Origin: Paradesertivirga mongoliensis
GTDB taxonomy: Bacteria > Bacteroidota > Bacteroidia > Sphingobacteriales > Sphingobacteriaceae
DNA: 64,000 bases
Assembly: GCF_024436395.1 (NCBI RefSeq)
Contig: NZ_JAFMZO010000003.1
Coordinates: 434,001-498,000 of the forward strand
Direction of reading: 5' to 3'
Shown here: positions 19,342 to 28,401 of the stretch, one piece after another
Layout: each line of letters opens with the position of its first letter
Numbering within the stretch: position 1 is the stretch's first letter
Notes under the pieces: generated by a model
What the model was told of the DNA's origin: nothing
Database searches by the model: none
What the model saw: the letters and a program-made list of their open reading frames with translations, nothing else
Position numbers and translations under genes: made by a program

Positions 19342-20499
19342 CTACCTAATTCCGTCCCCGGAAAGACTGGTCTGGTTAACAAAGACACTTTCCAAAAATA
19401 CCCTAACAGCAAATGTTGATAGCTGTCCGCCTGGCCCGTTAACATTATAGTCAAAGCCATGTGTTGCCCATGGAATACTCACAAAATAGTTTTTAACTCT
19501 ATTATCATTAAGCTTCTTCTCGAGTTTGGTAGAATGCTCATAGGCCACCAGAACATCATTTTCTCCATGAATAATTAAAGTTGGAACCGAAGCTGAAGAA
19601 ACAAAATGAATAGGCGAACTGCTGAGATATTGCTGCTGCTTCTCACCATAAGTTCCTCCCAAATAATCTTCCATTACCTTTCTCGAATCCATTACCAGAG
19701 GATTTGCCGGCACTGAATACCCCCAAACCATGTCCGCGGGACCATAAAAATCAATAACACCTTTCAGGCCGGGCTCGTCAAGAGTATAAGCGGCCAGTAA
19801 CGCAATCTGAGCTCCTGCAGATCTTCCCAGCAATACCAGGTTATTGGTATCCACCGCCAGCCGTTCAGAATGCAGTTTCAAAAAACTTAATGCAGCCTCA
19901 ACGTCCTGAACCGCAGATGGGCTTTTATATTCAGGCGCCAGGCGATAGTTTATAGCAGCAACGTGATAGCCTGCATTAGCCAGATAAGAATTTAGCTCGG
20001 GCAGTTGCTTGTTATCACCGCTTTTCCAGGACCCACCATGAACTACAATTATGCAAGGTCTTTTTCCTTTCGCGTCGGTTCTATAAAAATCGAGGCTTAT
20101 CACCTCCTTAGCATATGAGGCGTAGGTGAATGGCTGAGGGCTGATCTGCTTAATATCACGGCCTGTAATCATTCTTCGAAAACTAAAAATAGGTTCATCT
20201 TGGTTCAGCTTGGTCTTTACCCCCGCTGTCATATCCTTTTCCAGCTTTTTAGCTGAAGAGTACGCCCCTATAACAGGAACAAAAAAGAAGCAAAAAGCTA
20301 TAGTTGCAACTACAATGTTTGTTAAACGGGTTCGAAATATCCAAAACTCACAGACCATTAAAACTGTGGTGATAAAGATGAAAATAAACGGGTATTCTGT
20401 TACCAGGATTGCTGCAAGCCATAAATAATATGCAGGCGCTTTAAAAACAGAAAGCAAAGAGAGACACAATAAAACAATTAAAAACCCCAGTCTAAACAT
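19342..20499 (-). CDS. Alpha/beta hydrolase, BD-FAE-like esterase with N-terminal membrane helices
   Basis: A 385-residue protein. The first about 90 residues contain three or four hydrophobic helices, so it is probably membrane-tethered. From about residue 145 comes an alpha/beta-hydrolase fold with the oxyanion motif VVHGGSW, nucleophile Ser in GRSAGA, an Asp in GENDVL and a terminal His in ATHGFDY. This arrangement matches the carboxylesterase/BD-FAE group, which includes feruloyl and acetyl esterases. A role in removing esters from plant polysaccharide fragments would fit the neighbourhood, but lipid or small-ester substrates are equally possible. Confidence 0.82.
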   Translation of the reverse strand: MFRLGFLIVLLCLSLLSVFKAPAYYLWLAAILVTEYPFIFIFITTVLMVCEFWIFRTRLTNIVVATIAFCFFFVPVIGAYSSAKKLEKDMTAGVKTKLNQDEPIFSFRRMITGRDIKQISPQPFTYASYAKEVISLDFYRTDAKGKRPCIIVVHGGSWKSGDNKQLPELNSYLANAGYHVAAINYRLAPEYKSPSAVQDVEAALSFLKLHSERLAVDTNNLVLLGRSAGAQIALLAAYTLDEPGLKGVIDFYGPADMVWGYSVPANPLVMDSRKVMEDYLGGTYGEKQQQYLSSSPIHFVSSASVPTLIIHGENDVLVAYEHSTKLEKKLNDNRVKNYFVSIPWATHGFDYNVNGPGGQLSTFAVRVFLESVFVNQTSLSGDGIR

Positions 20500-20607
20500 A
20501 GAACAAATTAGAACCCAAATTCAAAAAGCGATGTATATCCGCTTCATTCTTTCAGGTTTCCGGATGACAGGTGCGAAGCTATATTTCCTCAGCATACTTT
20601 CAATGCG

Positions 20608-23397
20608 TTAATTTTTAAACTCGAAATATAACCTGCCATTTATGGTTCCGGTGGCTGGCTCATTAACCTGACTCTGCGGCCCCATTGTACTAGCCGGACG
20701 AAACTTATTACCGATCGGAGCTATGGCATCCAGAAAACCCAGATTACCCTCAGGGAATGGCGGGTTTACATGAGGAATAAAAGTGGTTGAATGCCTTTGT
20801 GGTTTAAGCATCTGCAGGTACAGATCCGGCCTGTCTGTATAAACTGTAAACGACGACTCACCTGCTTGTACTTTTGCCCAGTACAAATTAGCGTGATAGC
20901 CTTTAAATTCGGGATAGTCAAACGTTTCACCGGTTAGGGTATTGTTGTAATTCTTCTCCCATACATTTGTTGAAACACCCTGTAAGCGGTTTTTCCATAC
21001 GCGGTATGGTCCGTCTCCCAACCATTTCATACCCGTGATTTTGGATTCATCTACCTTAAAAGTGATTCCGTAAAAGTTTGCCGGTGCAGTTTGGGTATAG
21101 CTGTACTCGAGCTTAGCCGGAGCACCAGCTGCAAAGGTCCATTTCACATTTAAAGCTGCATCGCCTGCATACACTGCATTAACTACATAACTGTTGTCTG
21201 CAGCTTTCTGATGATTAAAGCTTTGAAGAGTTAGCTTCACTCCAGCCAGCACCGGACCGTTGCCGAAGGAGATTGGCTTGCCATTTCTGGTAACAGTACT
21301 CAGGTATCCTGTAGCCGGATCAAACTTATAAGTAATATCATCACTAGTAACACTATAGGAATTCCCATCTTCTCTCTCACTAATAGATGCTCCTGGTCGC
21401 GCAACCGGCAGGTTGAGTATTAAAAATTGTGATGGGGACTTAATCGGCCATGTCCAGGTATATATTTCACGTCCGTATAGATCAATCGCGGTTAAACGCA
21501 AAGCGTCTGCATTATTCCAGGTTGGCGGCAAAGGCAATTGCATAGTTCCGGTTTGCCCGGGAGCCAGAGCCTGAACGAACTTCCCCGAGGCTAGTATGGT
21601 GTTTGATTTCCTTGCGTCTTTGGCTAAAGGATACTTCAGCAACTGCCAGTTAAACTTACATGAAGACAAGTCGGTGTAGATATAGGTATTTTCAATTTCA
21701 AGCTTTCCGGTAAAGGTCTGGTCAAAAACAGGCCTCTTAACCTGAACCGGACTCCATATTTCCTTAATCGCGTAAAAACTACCTTCCTTTTCACGATGAG
21801 GTCCAACAATTCCGTCAGCTCCATGATTTCCGTCTGTATCAATGCTGTCTTTTAAATCACGGCGAACAATACCTTCATCCGCCAGTACCCATAAAAAGCC
21901 ACCTGCATGCCGCGGGTTCTGACGTATGAGATTCCAGTTGTCATATAAGCTTGCCCCATGCCCTCCGTCATACAATCCATGGATCATTTCGGTGTGCAGC
22001 AACACACTCCCCTTCTTCGCTGCATTTTCGATGTAGGAATACTCCGGATAATGCTTTGTATCAAGGTTATTAAAGTTGTGCCATGGATGAATAACTACCC
22101 GCTTTTGCGGATCGTATAAGGCATAATCATCATCCAGATCGGTATTCCAGCCGCCTTCGTTACCGTTTGCCCACAACAATATCGAGGGATGGTTAACGTC
22201 TCGCGCCAGCATCTCCTTTACCAGTTTCTCTCCCACCGATGTGCCATAATTCTGTTGCCACCCGGTTAGTTCGTCTATAACAAACAATCCTATCGAATCG
22301 CATAAATGTAAGAACTCTGAATCGGGAGGATAATGCGACATCCGTACTGCATTCATATTCATATCTTTCATCAAACCGATATCCTGAAGATGAACCTTGC
22401 GGCTCAGGGTTCTGCCTGTTTCCGGCCATACGCTATGGCGGTTAACCCCTTTTATAAGCACTTTTTTATAGTTCACATAAATACCGTCGCCCGGTTTAAC
22501 TTCTACCGTTCTGAAACCAAATCGCTGAGGATAGATATGTTGAATGATGTTGTTGCGTTTAATGCTCACATCCACCGTATACAAATTCGGAAACTCGGGA
22601 CTCCATAGTTCCGGATCGCTGAAGGATTGAGAAAGCGTATATTTTTCGGAAGGAACCGACACCATCGCTTTGAAAACAGGCCCAACCTTTTGTCCCTTCA
22701 GCGTTTTAACTTGTGCCAAAATCTCATCGCCATCTCGTAAGTTTTCGGCGAAAACATCCATCAGAAATTTACCATCGGCACGTGCGTCAATGGCAACCCG
22801 CTGAACAAACGTTTGAGGCATAATCTTTAAATAAACCGGCCGGTAAATACCTCCAAAGATCCAGAAATCACCTTCCCTTTCGGCATTGTTAACTGTACTG
22901 TCTGCACTCTCCTTACTTACAGCCACTTCTAACAGATTCTGAACTCCGGGCTTTATGTAATTTGTTACATTGTACTGAAACCGATAAAAGCCGCCCTGAT
23001 GCACTGGTCCAACCAACTGGCCGTTTAGCTTAACCTCAGTATCGGTCATAACTCCTTCAAATACTATTTCAACCTGCTTGTTTACCCATGATTTATCAGC
23101 TATGAAGCGATGCTTATACAAGCCTTTTTCGGTACCTTTTGCCTTTTTACCACCATCTGGCCTCGTCGTCCCGTCATGGCCATAGTTATAATTACCGAAA
23201 CCTTGAAGTTCCCAGTTTGATGGAACAGGTATAGTGGTCCATTTCCCACTGTTCATACCTGCACTAACAAAGAAATCCCATTTCACGGTATTGTCTTTAT
23301 CCTTACCCGACAGATATTTAATGATTGTTTTTTGTGCTTGAGAGGGTAATGCAACCACCATCAGGAGCAAGGCGAAGAAGATTTTGATTGGGTTCAT
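20608..23397 (-). CDS. GH2 beta-galactosidase/beta-glycosidase, exported
   Basis: A 929-residue enzyme with signal peptide ending PSQAQ. Domain order is the GH2 sugar-binding domain (about 30-210), Ig-like domain (to about 310), TIM barrel (about 310-580) and C-terminal beta domains. The barrel contains GVNRHSVWPETGR, acid/base Glu in NGNEGGW, and a candidate nucleophile Glu in LLHTEMIHG. The layout matches beta-galactosidases and related beta-glycosidases of plant-polymer degraders. The substrate cannot be fixed. It diverges from an AraC-family regulator with a 382-bp shared upstream region, so it is the obvious target of that regulator. Confidence 0.87.
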   Translation of the reverse strand: MNPIKIFFALLLMVVALPSQAQKTIIKYLSGKDKDNTVKWDFFVSAGMNSGKWTTIPVPSNWELQGFGNYNYGHDGTTRPDGGKKAKGTEKGLYKHRFIADKSWVNKQVEIVFEGVMTDTEVKLNGQLVGPVHQGGFYRFQYNVTNYIKPGVQNLLEVAVSKESADSTVNNAEREGDFWIFGGIYRPVYLKIMPQTFVQRVAIDARADGKFLMDVFAENLRDGDEILAQVKTLKGQKVGPVFKAMVSVPSEKYTLSQSFSDPELWSPEFPNLYTVDVSIKRNNIIQHIYPQRFGFRTVEVKPGDGIYVNYKKVLIKGVNRHSVWPETGRTLSRKVHLQDIGLMKDMNMNAVRMSHYPPDSEFLHLCDSIGLFVIDELTGWQQNYGTSVGEKLVKEMLARDVNHPSILLWANGNEGGWNTDLDDDYALYDPQKRVVIHPWHNFNNLDTKHYPEYSYIENAAKKGSVLLHTEMIHGLYDGGHGASLYDNWNLIRQNPRHAGGFLWVLADEGIVRRDLKDSIDTDGNHGADGIVGPHREKEGSFYAIKEIWSPVQVKRPVFDQTFTGKLEIENTYIYTDLSSCKFNWQLLKYPLAKDARKSNTILASGKFVQALAPGQTGTMQLPLPPTWNNADALRLTAIDLYGREIYTWTWPIKSPSQFLILNLPVARPGASISEREDGNSYSVTSDDITYKFDPATGYLSTVTRNGKPISFGNGPVLAGVKLTLQSFNHQKAADNSYVVNAVYAGDAALNVKWTFAAGAPAKLEYSYTQTAPANFYGITFKVDESKITGMKWLGDGPYRVWKNRLQGVSTNVWEKNYNNTLTGETFDYPEFKGYHANLYWAKVQAGESSFTVYTDRPDLYLQMLKPQRHSTTFIPHVNPPFPEGNLGFLDAIAPIGNKFRPASTMGPQSQVNEPATGTINGRLYFEFKN

Positions 23398-23779
23398 AAT
23401 GAACGCAATATAAAATTATTTAATGAAGACAGCCTGGTACCAACGAACATCCACCTACCGAAAGATTTCTCCAACAATAAAATCTGTATCAAATTAGAAT
23501 TGCAGCAACAATTTGCGAACTGTGCTACATCTCATGATGCCAGGCCGGCGCCTATAAACAGAAAGCCTTAAACAGTGATTGAAGCGCTTTCAGCGGGGGC
23601 TATATACTGATACCTGGGTTATAATAGTATCCGACTATCCGGACGATCAGTCCGCAGTTTACAAATGAAACCACAAATAAAAGAAATGCTCCCTATCAAT
23701 CTTGATACTGCTATCAAAAGTATAAGGGATATTATCTTATTTTGCGACATTTATACAAGGGATAAGAATACGTTTCACA
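23398..23779. promoter_or_regulatory. Divergent promoter region of the GH2 gene and the AraC regulator
   Basis: The two genes share this 382-bp upstream region. It contains a short dyad TTGATA-ctgc-TATCAA at 23702-23717, about 63 bp before the regulator start codon, and a TTATTTTG near 23735-23745 that is one base off the -7 consensus. These are candidates for autoregulation and the regulator's own promoter. No coding frame is supported. Confidence 0.4.
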
Positions 23780-24703
23780 ATGAAGCCACAATTACTAAAG
23801 ATCACTCATCAGCCGGTTACATCTTTTAGTGTTCGCCAGGACATCCCCAACATCAATAGCAGGTGGCATTATCATCCCGAAATAGAACTGATCTGCTTCC
23901 ATAAAGGTGGAGGAACGCAGTTTATAGGCGACCATATAAAAAAATTCGCAGCCGGCGACGTAGTTATGCTTGGCTCCAACCTCCCCCATTATTGGATGTT
24001 CGACGAATACTTAGTTGACACAGAAAAGCACCTGCCTTACTCAACGGTGATTCATTTCGAGGAGAATTTTATTGGCGAGCGGTTTTTACATTTACCAGAA
24101 AGCCGTGAGCTGAAGATTCTGATCGAAAAAGCACAACAAGGTGTTTTAGTATCAGGGAAAGAAGCTGAACACGTTATCACCCTGATGGGCAAAGTGAAGC
24201 AATCAAGCGGCTTTAAAAGAATTATTTCACTGATGGAATGTTTATCGGCTCTTGCCGAAGTAGAACATTTAACCCTGCTTTCTTCAATTGGTTTCCGTTA
24301 TCATGAATACGATTCGGAAAATGAACGCTTAAACGCAATTTACAACTTCACGCTAAAAAATTTCATGAAAAAGATTGAGTTAAGGGAGGTTGCTGCGATA
24401 ACCGGTTTAATACCAAACTCCTTTTGCAGATATTTTAAAACCCGAACAGGAAAAACGTATAACCAATTTCTGCTCGAAATAAGAATTGGGTATGCCTGTA
24501 AGCTGCTGCTTGACAACACTCAAAGCATCAAACAAGTGTGTTTCGAATCGGGATTCAACAATTTCTCCTGTTTTCATAAAAACTTTAAAAGCATAACTGG
24601 CTATACTCCACAGGGCTATCAGCACACTTATCTGAAACAGAAACATCCTGCCGGCAGAACACCAAATCTTTACTCCTCTGGTTCTCACTCATTAAGTGTT
24701 TAA
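23780..24703 (+). CDS. AraC-family transcriptional regulator
   Basis: A 307-residue regulator. The N-terminal cupin-like sensing domain (about residues 15-150) includes HYHPEIELICFHKGGG and AGDVVMLGSNLPHYW. The C-terminal double helix-turn-helix (about 190-285) contains ITGLIPNSFCRYFKTRTG and the second-helix signature ESGFNNFSCFHKNFKSITGYTP. Such proteins bind a sugar and activate adjacent catabolic genes. Placed divergently from the GH2 gene, it most likely senses a product of that enzyme. The start at 23780 gives the normal domain spacing. Confidence 0.92.
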   Translation: MKPQLLKITHQPVTSFSVRQDIPNINSRWHYHPEIELICFHKGGGTQFIGDHIKKFAAGDVVMLGSNLPHYWMFDEYLVDTEKHLPYSTVIHFEENFIGERFLHLPESRELKILIEKAQQGVLVSGKEAEHVITLMGKVKQSSGFKRIISLMECLSALAEVEHLTLLSSIGFRYHEYDSENERLNAIYNFTLKNFMKKIELREVAAITGLIPNSFCRYFKTRTGKTYNQFLLEIRIGYACKLLLDNTQSIKQVCFESGFNNFSCFHKNFKSITGYTPQGYQHTYLKQKHPAGRTPNLYSSGSHSLSV

Positions 24704-24783
24704 ACAGCCATTTGAGGCTAATTTTTACGTTTTTAAGCACAAACATTTGTTGATTCTGGCAGTTAATTCTTATTATAGCTGTT

Positions 24784-25110
24784 ATGGACCAATCAATATT
24801 TCTTTTGGTAAAGGATTCTCATGACGATTGCAGAGACGTAATACGTCATCGCGATGGTGATTTAAAGGTTAGAGTATATTGCTTGAGTAAAGACAAATAT
24901 GAACCTGAACCTTCGGAACTGCAGTTTTATGGGAATGATAATGGAGAACTTCTTGCCTTCGAGACGGTGGGTTACGATGGGTCGGATCCCTTGCTGGTAA
25001 TTGAAGCGATAAGATGGTATGCAGATTATATTGATAATCCTAAAATGGAGATACTGGCAGAAAATCCAAGCCTCTCAGACCCTGACCACGATAAACTCTT
25101 TTTCAAATAG
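24784..25110 (+). CDS. Hypothetical acidic protein, 108 residues
   Basis: I do not recognise this gene. It encodes a soluble acidic protein starting MDQSIFLLVKD, with an Asp/Glu-rich first half (SHDDCRDVIRHRDGD) and a conserved-looking core VGYDGSDPLLVIEAIRWYADYI. There is no signal or membrane helix. It lies downstream of the AraC regulator by 80 bp and converges on the GT2 operon with 7 bp between the stop codons. Codon use and composition are ordinary for the window, so it is probably real. Confidence 0.55.
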   Translation: MDQSIFLLVKDSHDDCRDVIRHRDGDLKVRVYCLSKDKYEPEPSELQFYGNDNGELLAFETVGYDGSDPLLVIEAIRWYADYIDNPKMEILAENPSLSDPDHDKLFFK

Positions 25111-25117
25111 ACATTTG

Positions 25118-26482
25118 CTATTGCCTTAAACGCACAAGAGCAGCTATTTTCCAGTAAACCGTGAGCGGATGATAAATAAGGGGCGCAATAAAAATAAGGA
25201 CTAATATTTTGCTGATATCCCGTAATGAAGAATACGGCCGGTACGATCTCTCCTCAAACAATACCGAAACCGCCGATAAAAACACCGCGAAAAGATAAAT
25301 CATCGCTAATAATAACCCAAGATACTCCCGGTTAACCTGGCCTGTAAAGACTAAACCGCTTATAACAAGTACCCCAAGTAATTTCATAAGAGGAATAATA
25401 CCTTCTAAGAAAAACAAGAAAGGAAAATTAATTAGCCCCAGGGAGCCATATTTGCGGTTAAAAAATAAGTCCCTGTGCAGCCAAAAAGTCTGAAAATTAC
25501 CTCTCGCCCAGGCGTTCTTCTGCTTACTCAGGGCCGAAAAACGCGCCGGTGCCTGTATCCAGCAAAGAGGATCTGGAATATACACTGTCCGATATTTTAA
25601 GTTATTGTCGTGCATATATTTACTCATACGCACCATAAGTTCAAATCCTTCTTTTGAAGTTTTAGTGCTATATCCTCCGCACTCCGTCAGGATCTCCTTA
25701 TCAAATAATCCGACTGCCCCCGAAATCGGGTGGATCCCGTTTAAACGGCTCCAGGTAAGACGTTCCAGTAAATATGATTTAAAGTATTCAATTGCCTGGA
25801 AAGCGGGAAGCAGTTTTTTAGGAAAACTGGTGCTTAGCAGATGGCCCTTATGGCGCCCGCCCGAGTTTGCGACGTGCACCGCGGCGCCGACTGCAATTAC
25901 CCGTGTCTTTTCTTCAAGAAACGGCTTCACCAGCTTAAGCAGGGAATTCTTATCAAGAACGCAGTGCGTTTCAATACATAGAACCAAGTCGCTCTGCGAT
26001 GCATTCAAACCGGCATTTAAGGAGTCAGGCTCGCCGCCGCGCGCCTTGTCAATCACGGTAAGCTTAGAAAATGCCAGATTCCGGGATTTATAGTATGCCT
26101 GAACCGGCTGCGTTTTTATTTGCTCATAACTAACAAAATCAACGGCTTCGAGCTGGTAAAAGTCTCTTAGGTTTTGCAGTGTATTATCCGTGCTTCCATC
26201 GTTTACTACAATGATATCAAAGTTGTTATACTGCAAGGCCAAGAGCGCCCTGACATGATCCACAACATCGTCCTGAATGTTAGCAACGGGCGAAATAACA
26301 GAAACACAAGGCGCATGGCGAGATATCAGCAACTCGCGATACGACGCATAGTTATTCCTCCTCATGTATCTGCCAAGTTCTATAGAAGATATGAGTACAT
26401 AGCCCAAACATATTAAGATCAGTAATAACGCATAAAAGAAAATGCTGTTATTTACTATCGCTTCAATTGTAAAGACCCACAC
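25118..26482 (-). CDS. Membrane GT2-fold glycosyltransferase with altered catalytic motifs
   Basis: A 454-residue protein with one N-terminal and three or four C-terminal membrane helices around a cytoplasmic GT2 domain (about 55-340), the layout of processive polysaccharide synthases. The nucleotide-binding VVNDGSTDN (93-100) and GGEPDSLNAGL (149-159) are conserved. Three later motifs differ: the usual DAD is Glu171-Thr-His173, the usual TEDxDL is KEGFEL (277-282), and the usual QxxRW is QKNAW (321-325). It may be a pseudoenzyme or use a different mechanism. The start codon touches the stop of the HEAT gene, so they are translationally coupled. Confidence 0.82.
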   Translation of the reverse strand: MWVFTIEAIVNNSIFFYALLLILICLGYVLISSIELGRYMRRNNYASYRELLISRHAPCVSVISPVANIQDDVVDHVRALLALQYNNFDIIVVNDGSTDNTLQNLRDFYQLEAVDFVSYEQIKTQPVQAYYKSRNLAFSKLTVIDKARGGEPDSLNAGLNASQSDLVLCIETHCVLDKNSLLKLVKPFLEEKTRVIAVGAAVHVANSGGRHKGHLLSTSFPKKLLPAFQAIEYFKSYLLERLTWSRLNGIHPISGAVGLFDKEILTECGGYSTKTSKEGFELMVRMSKYMHDNNLKYRTVYIPDPLCWIQAPARFSALSKQKNAWARGNFQTFWLHRDLFFNRKYGSLGLINFPFLFFLEGIIPLMKLLGVLVISGLVFTGQVNREYLGLLLAMIYLFAVFLSAVSVLFEERSYRPYSSLRDISKILVLIFIAPLIYHPLTVYWKIAALVRLRQ

Positions 26483-27627
26483 TATGCTTTAATCCTTCCA
26501 TCTAAAATGTGTTTAATAATCGCCCGGTCCTGTAATACCCCTTCATTGTACAGGGTGTCTAACATTTCCCGGCCATCCTTCCTGTGTGCCTTTATTGCTC
26601 GTAAAGCGGCCAAGCGAAGCGGAAACTCTTTACTTTTAGCCTGAGAGGTAAGGAAAGATAAACATCCGCCTGATGCAATCAATCCTAGGGTATTTAGAAT
26701 TTTTTCTTTTATTTTTTGTGGCTGATGAGGATACACGGCTACCAGATGGCTCTCGGCCATTTCTGCTTCCATACGTCCTAATATTTCAATTGCCGCGCCG
26801 CGGATTTTCAGGTTGTAGTGATTTAACAGATAAATAAGATTTGGTAAAGCATCAAATTGCTGGTAATATTCTACAAATTTGAGGCAAAAAGATACTACAG
26901 AATCATTGGCTGAGTTTAACCAATACGCAAACCGGGGACGCGCCATTGTTTCGGCTTTTGTAATCACCTCGAACAAAATAAGCTGGTGCCAGTCCAGAAT
27001 AGGCTCTTTAACAGTATCTAAGAAACGAAAAGGGTTGTCGGCACATAACTTAACGAATGCAATTTGTGCTTCTATACGGAGCTGCGGGTGTTTAGCATCG
27101 GTAAATTTGAGCACTTTGTCGCACTCATCTTTAATCGACATCTCTGTCAGCTCGCGAATGGCCTCAATCTGCTTATCCCACTGCCGGCTGTTGAGATTTT
27201 TGCGTGCTCTTTTGTCAAGATTCAACTGCAAATAAAGTTCTGTAAGCACTTCGGCGCTTCGGCCGCTGAAATTAGCGTGGTTATTTGACAATTCGGCCAC
27301 CAATATTTTTCTGATAGACTTACGATATAAAGGCAGGCGCGAGAAACGAGGGAGGAAATGAGAAACTACAACTTTAGGATCATCGTGATCATTAAATACC
27401 AGAATATTAGCCAGCATGGTAATGATTCGTTCTTTCAGATCGGCGTCCCGCTTTCGTTTGTAAAACTCCTTACCGCGGCGGAAAAAGATATAGATGAGAA
27501 CTTCTGCGATACCGATAACGCAGAATAAAGCTATAAATAAAGATAGAAAGATGTATAAGGGGTGAGATGAGAGACGGGATATATATAAATCATGCAAGTA
27601 ATTGCTAACCGAGAACTCTATACCCAT
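26482..27627 (-). CDS. Membrane-anchored HEAT-repeat protein
   Basis: A 381-residue protein. After a short N-terminal segment, one membrane helix (about residues 24-52) is followed by a basic stretch (FFRRGKEFYKRKRD), so the remainder lies in the cytoplasm. From about residue 130 to the end, helical pairs with the HEAT pattern recur, for example NLIYLLNHYNLKIRGAAIEILG and IKEKILNTLGLIASGG-like units. HEAT arrays act as scaffolds. It is placed between a receiver gene (10 bp upstream) and a GT2 gene (one-base overlap), so it may hold the synthase and respond to the receiver; that is inference. Confidence 0.82.
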   Translation of the reverse strand: MGIEFSVSNYLHDLYISRLSSHPLYIFLSLFIALFCVIGIAEVLIYIFFRRGKEFYKRKRDADLKERIITMLANILVFNDHDDPKVVVSHFLPRFSRLPLYRKSIRKILVAELSNNHANFSGRSAEVLTELYLQLNLDKRARKNLNSRQWDKQIEAIRELTEMSIKDECDKVLKFTDAKHPQLRIEAQIAFVKLCADNPFRFLDTVKEPILDWHQLILFEVITKAETMARPRFAYWLNSANDSVVSFCLKFVEYYQQFDALPNLIYLLNHYNLKIRGAAIEILGRMEAEMAESHLVAVYPHQPQKIKEKILNTLGLIASGGCLSFLTSQAKSKEFPLRLAALRAIKAHRKDGREMLDTLYNEGVLQDRAIIKHILDGRIKA

Positions 27628-27637
27628 TAATCCGGTC

Positions 27638-28018
27638 TCAGTTAAAAACGTCTTTTTGTCTTACAAATTTTTTGACTCTTATCACCAGCTCCCCCAGATT
27701 GAAGGGCTTTGTGATAAAATCGTCCACTCCCAGTTCAAATGCTTCCATAACCACTCTTTCTAATCCTATTGAAGAAAGCACAATCACAGGCGTTTCCTTC
27801 ATCATTGGATTGCTCTTGATATGGCTCACTACTTCCAATCCACTTACAAAAGGCATCATGATATCAGTAATAACCAGGTCAAAGGAATCTGAGTTTAATT
27901 TCTCAATTCCCTGCGCACCATCCCTAGCAAGATGAACGTCATATCCATCCTTTTTTAGGCGAAACTCAAGAGCTTTAATCATCAGCTCTTCATCTTCTAT
28001 AATAAGAACCTTAGTCAT
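27638..28018 (-). CDS. Response regulator receiver protein of the HEAT/GT2 operon
   Basis: I chose the ATG at 28018 (MTKVLIIEDEE), because receivers normally begin right at the first strand; an upstream ATG would add six residues. The 126-residue protein has the acidic pair in IIEDEE, phospho-acceptor Asp52 in VITDIMMP, Ser in VLSSIG and Lys in ITKPFN. There is no output domain, so it must act through protein contact. It is the first gene of the operon with the HEAT-repeat protein and the altered GT2, which suggests phosphorylation-dependent control of a membrane glycosyltransferase complex. No cognate kinase is nearby. Confidence 0.9.
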   Translation of the reverse strand: MTKVLIIEDEELMIKALEFRLKKDGYDVHLARDGAQGIEKLNSDSFDLVITDIMMPFVSGLEVVSHIKSNPMMKETPVIVLSSIGLERVVMEAFELGVDDFITKPFNLGELVIRVKKFVRQKDVFN

Positions 28019-28258
28019 CTTTGAAGCATTTCGCAATATAATGCAAAAATACTACCAAGCAGTGTATGTTTAGATTTTGACCTATATATCATCTTTAGGG
28101 CAAAAAAAAGCTATCCGGCAGGTTATCAGCAGAAAAGAGAATAAATTCCACAATGCAACAATCTCCTCAATATGTACCACAAATTCCCGCCAAAGACAGC
28201 GCCAGAATTATCAAAAAAAATACATTGATTCCAGACTGGAAAAGATGATCCTACTTAC

Positions 28259-28266
28259 TATATTTG
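28259..28266 (+). promoter_or_regulatory. Promoter -7 element of tRNA-Leu
   Basis: TATATTTG matches the Bacteroidota -7 consensus TAnnTTTG exactly and lies 6 nt before the mature tRNA 5' end. A TGG at 28237-28239 is spaced 19 bp upstream as a weak -33 element. Transcription would begin at or close to the mature tRNA end. Confidence 0.6.
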
Positions 28267-28272
28267 CACGCT

Positions 28273-28354
28273 GCCCGGGTGGCGAAATTGGTAGACGCAC
28301 TACCTTGAGGTGGTAGCGCTGCAAGGCGTGCTGGTTCGAATCCAGTCTCGGGCA
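28273..28354 (+). tRNA. tRNA-Leu (anticodon GAG)
   Basis: An 82-nt class II tRNA. The acceptor stem GCCCGGG pairs with CTCGGGC (one G-U). The anticodon arm CTACC-TTGAGGT-GGTAG gives anticodon GAG, reading CUC and CUU. A long variable arm follows, and the T arm is CTGG-TTCGAAT-CCAG. The 3' CCA is not encoded (ACA then a run of A follows). A perfect -7 element lies just upstream and a terminator just downstream, so this is a single-gene transcript. Confidence 0.95.
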
Positions 28355-28356
28355 CA

Positions 28357-28390
28357 AAAAAAAGGGGGAATTTCTTTCCCCTTTTTAATT
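28357..28390 (+). terminator. Terminator after tRNA-Leu
   Basis: An A-run and GGGG pair with CCCC and a T-run (AAAAAGGGG / CCCCTTTTT) around a loop of about ten bases, ending in T-rich sequence. It starts within a few bases of the tRNA 3' end. It may also serve the convergent desaturase gene, since the A-run on the left provides the opposite T-run. Confidence 0.75.
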
Positions 28391-28401
28391 TTTTATCCAG
28401 C

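Noticed and set aside
28077-28316. 79-codon plus-strand gene overlapping the tRNA
   Set aside because: It runs through the tRNA-Leu gene and its promoter and has no protein-like pattern.
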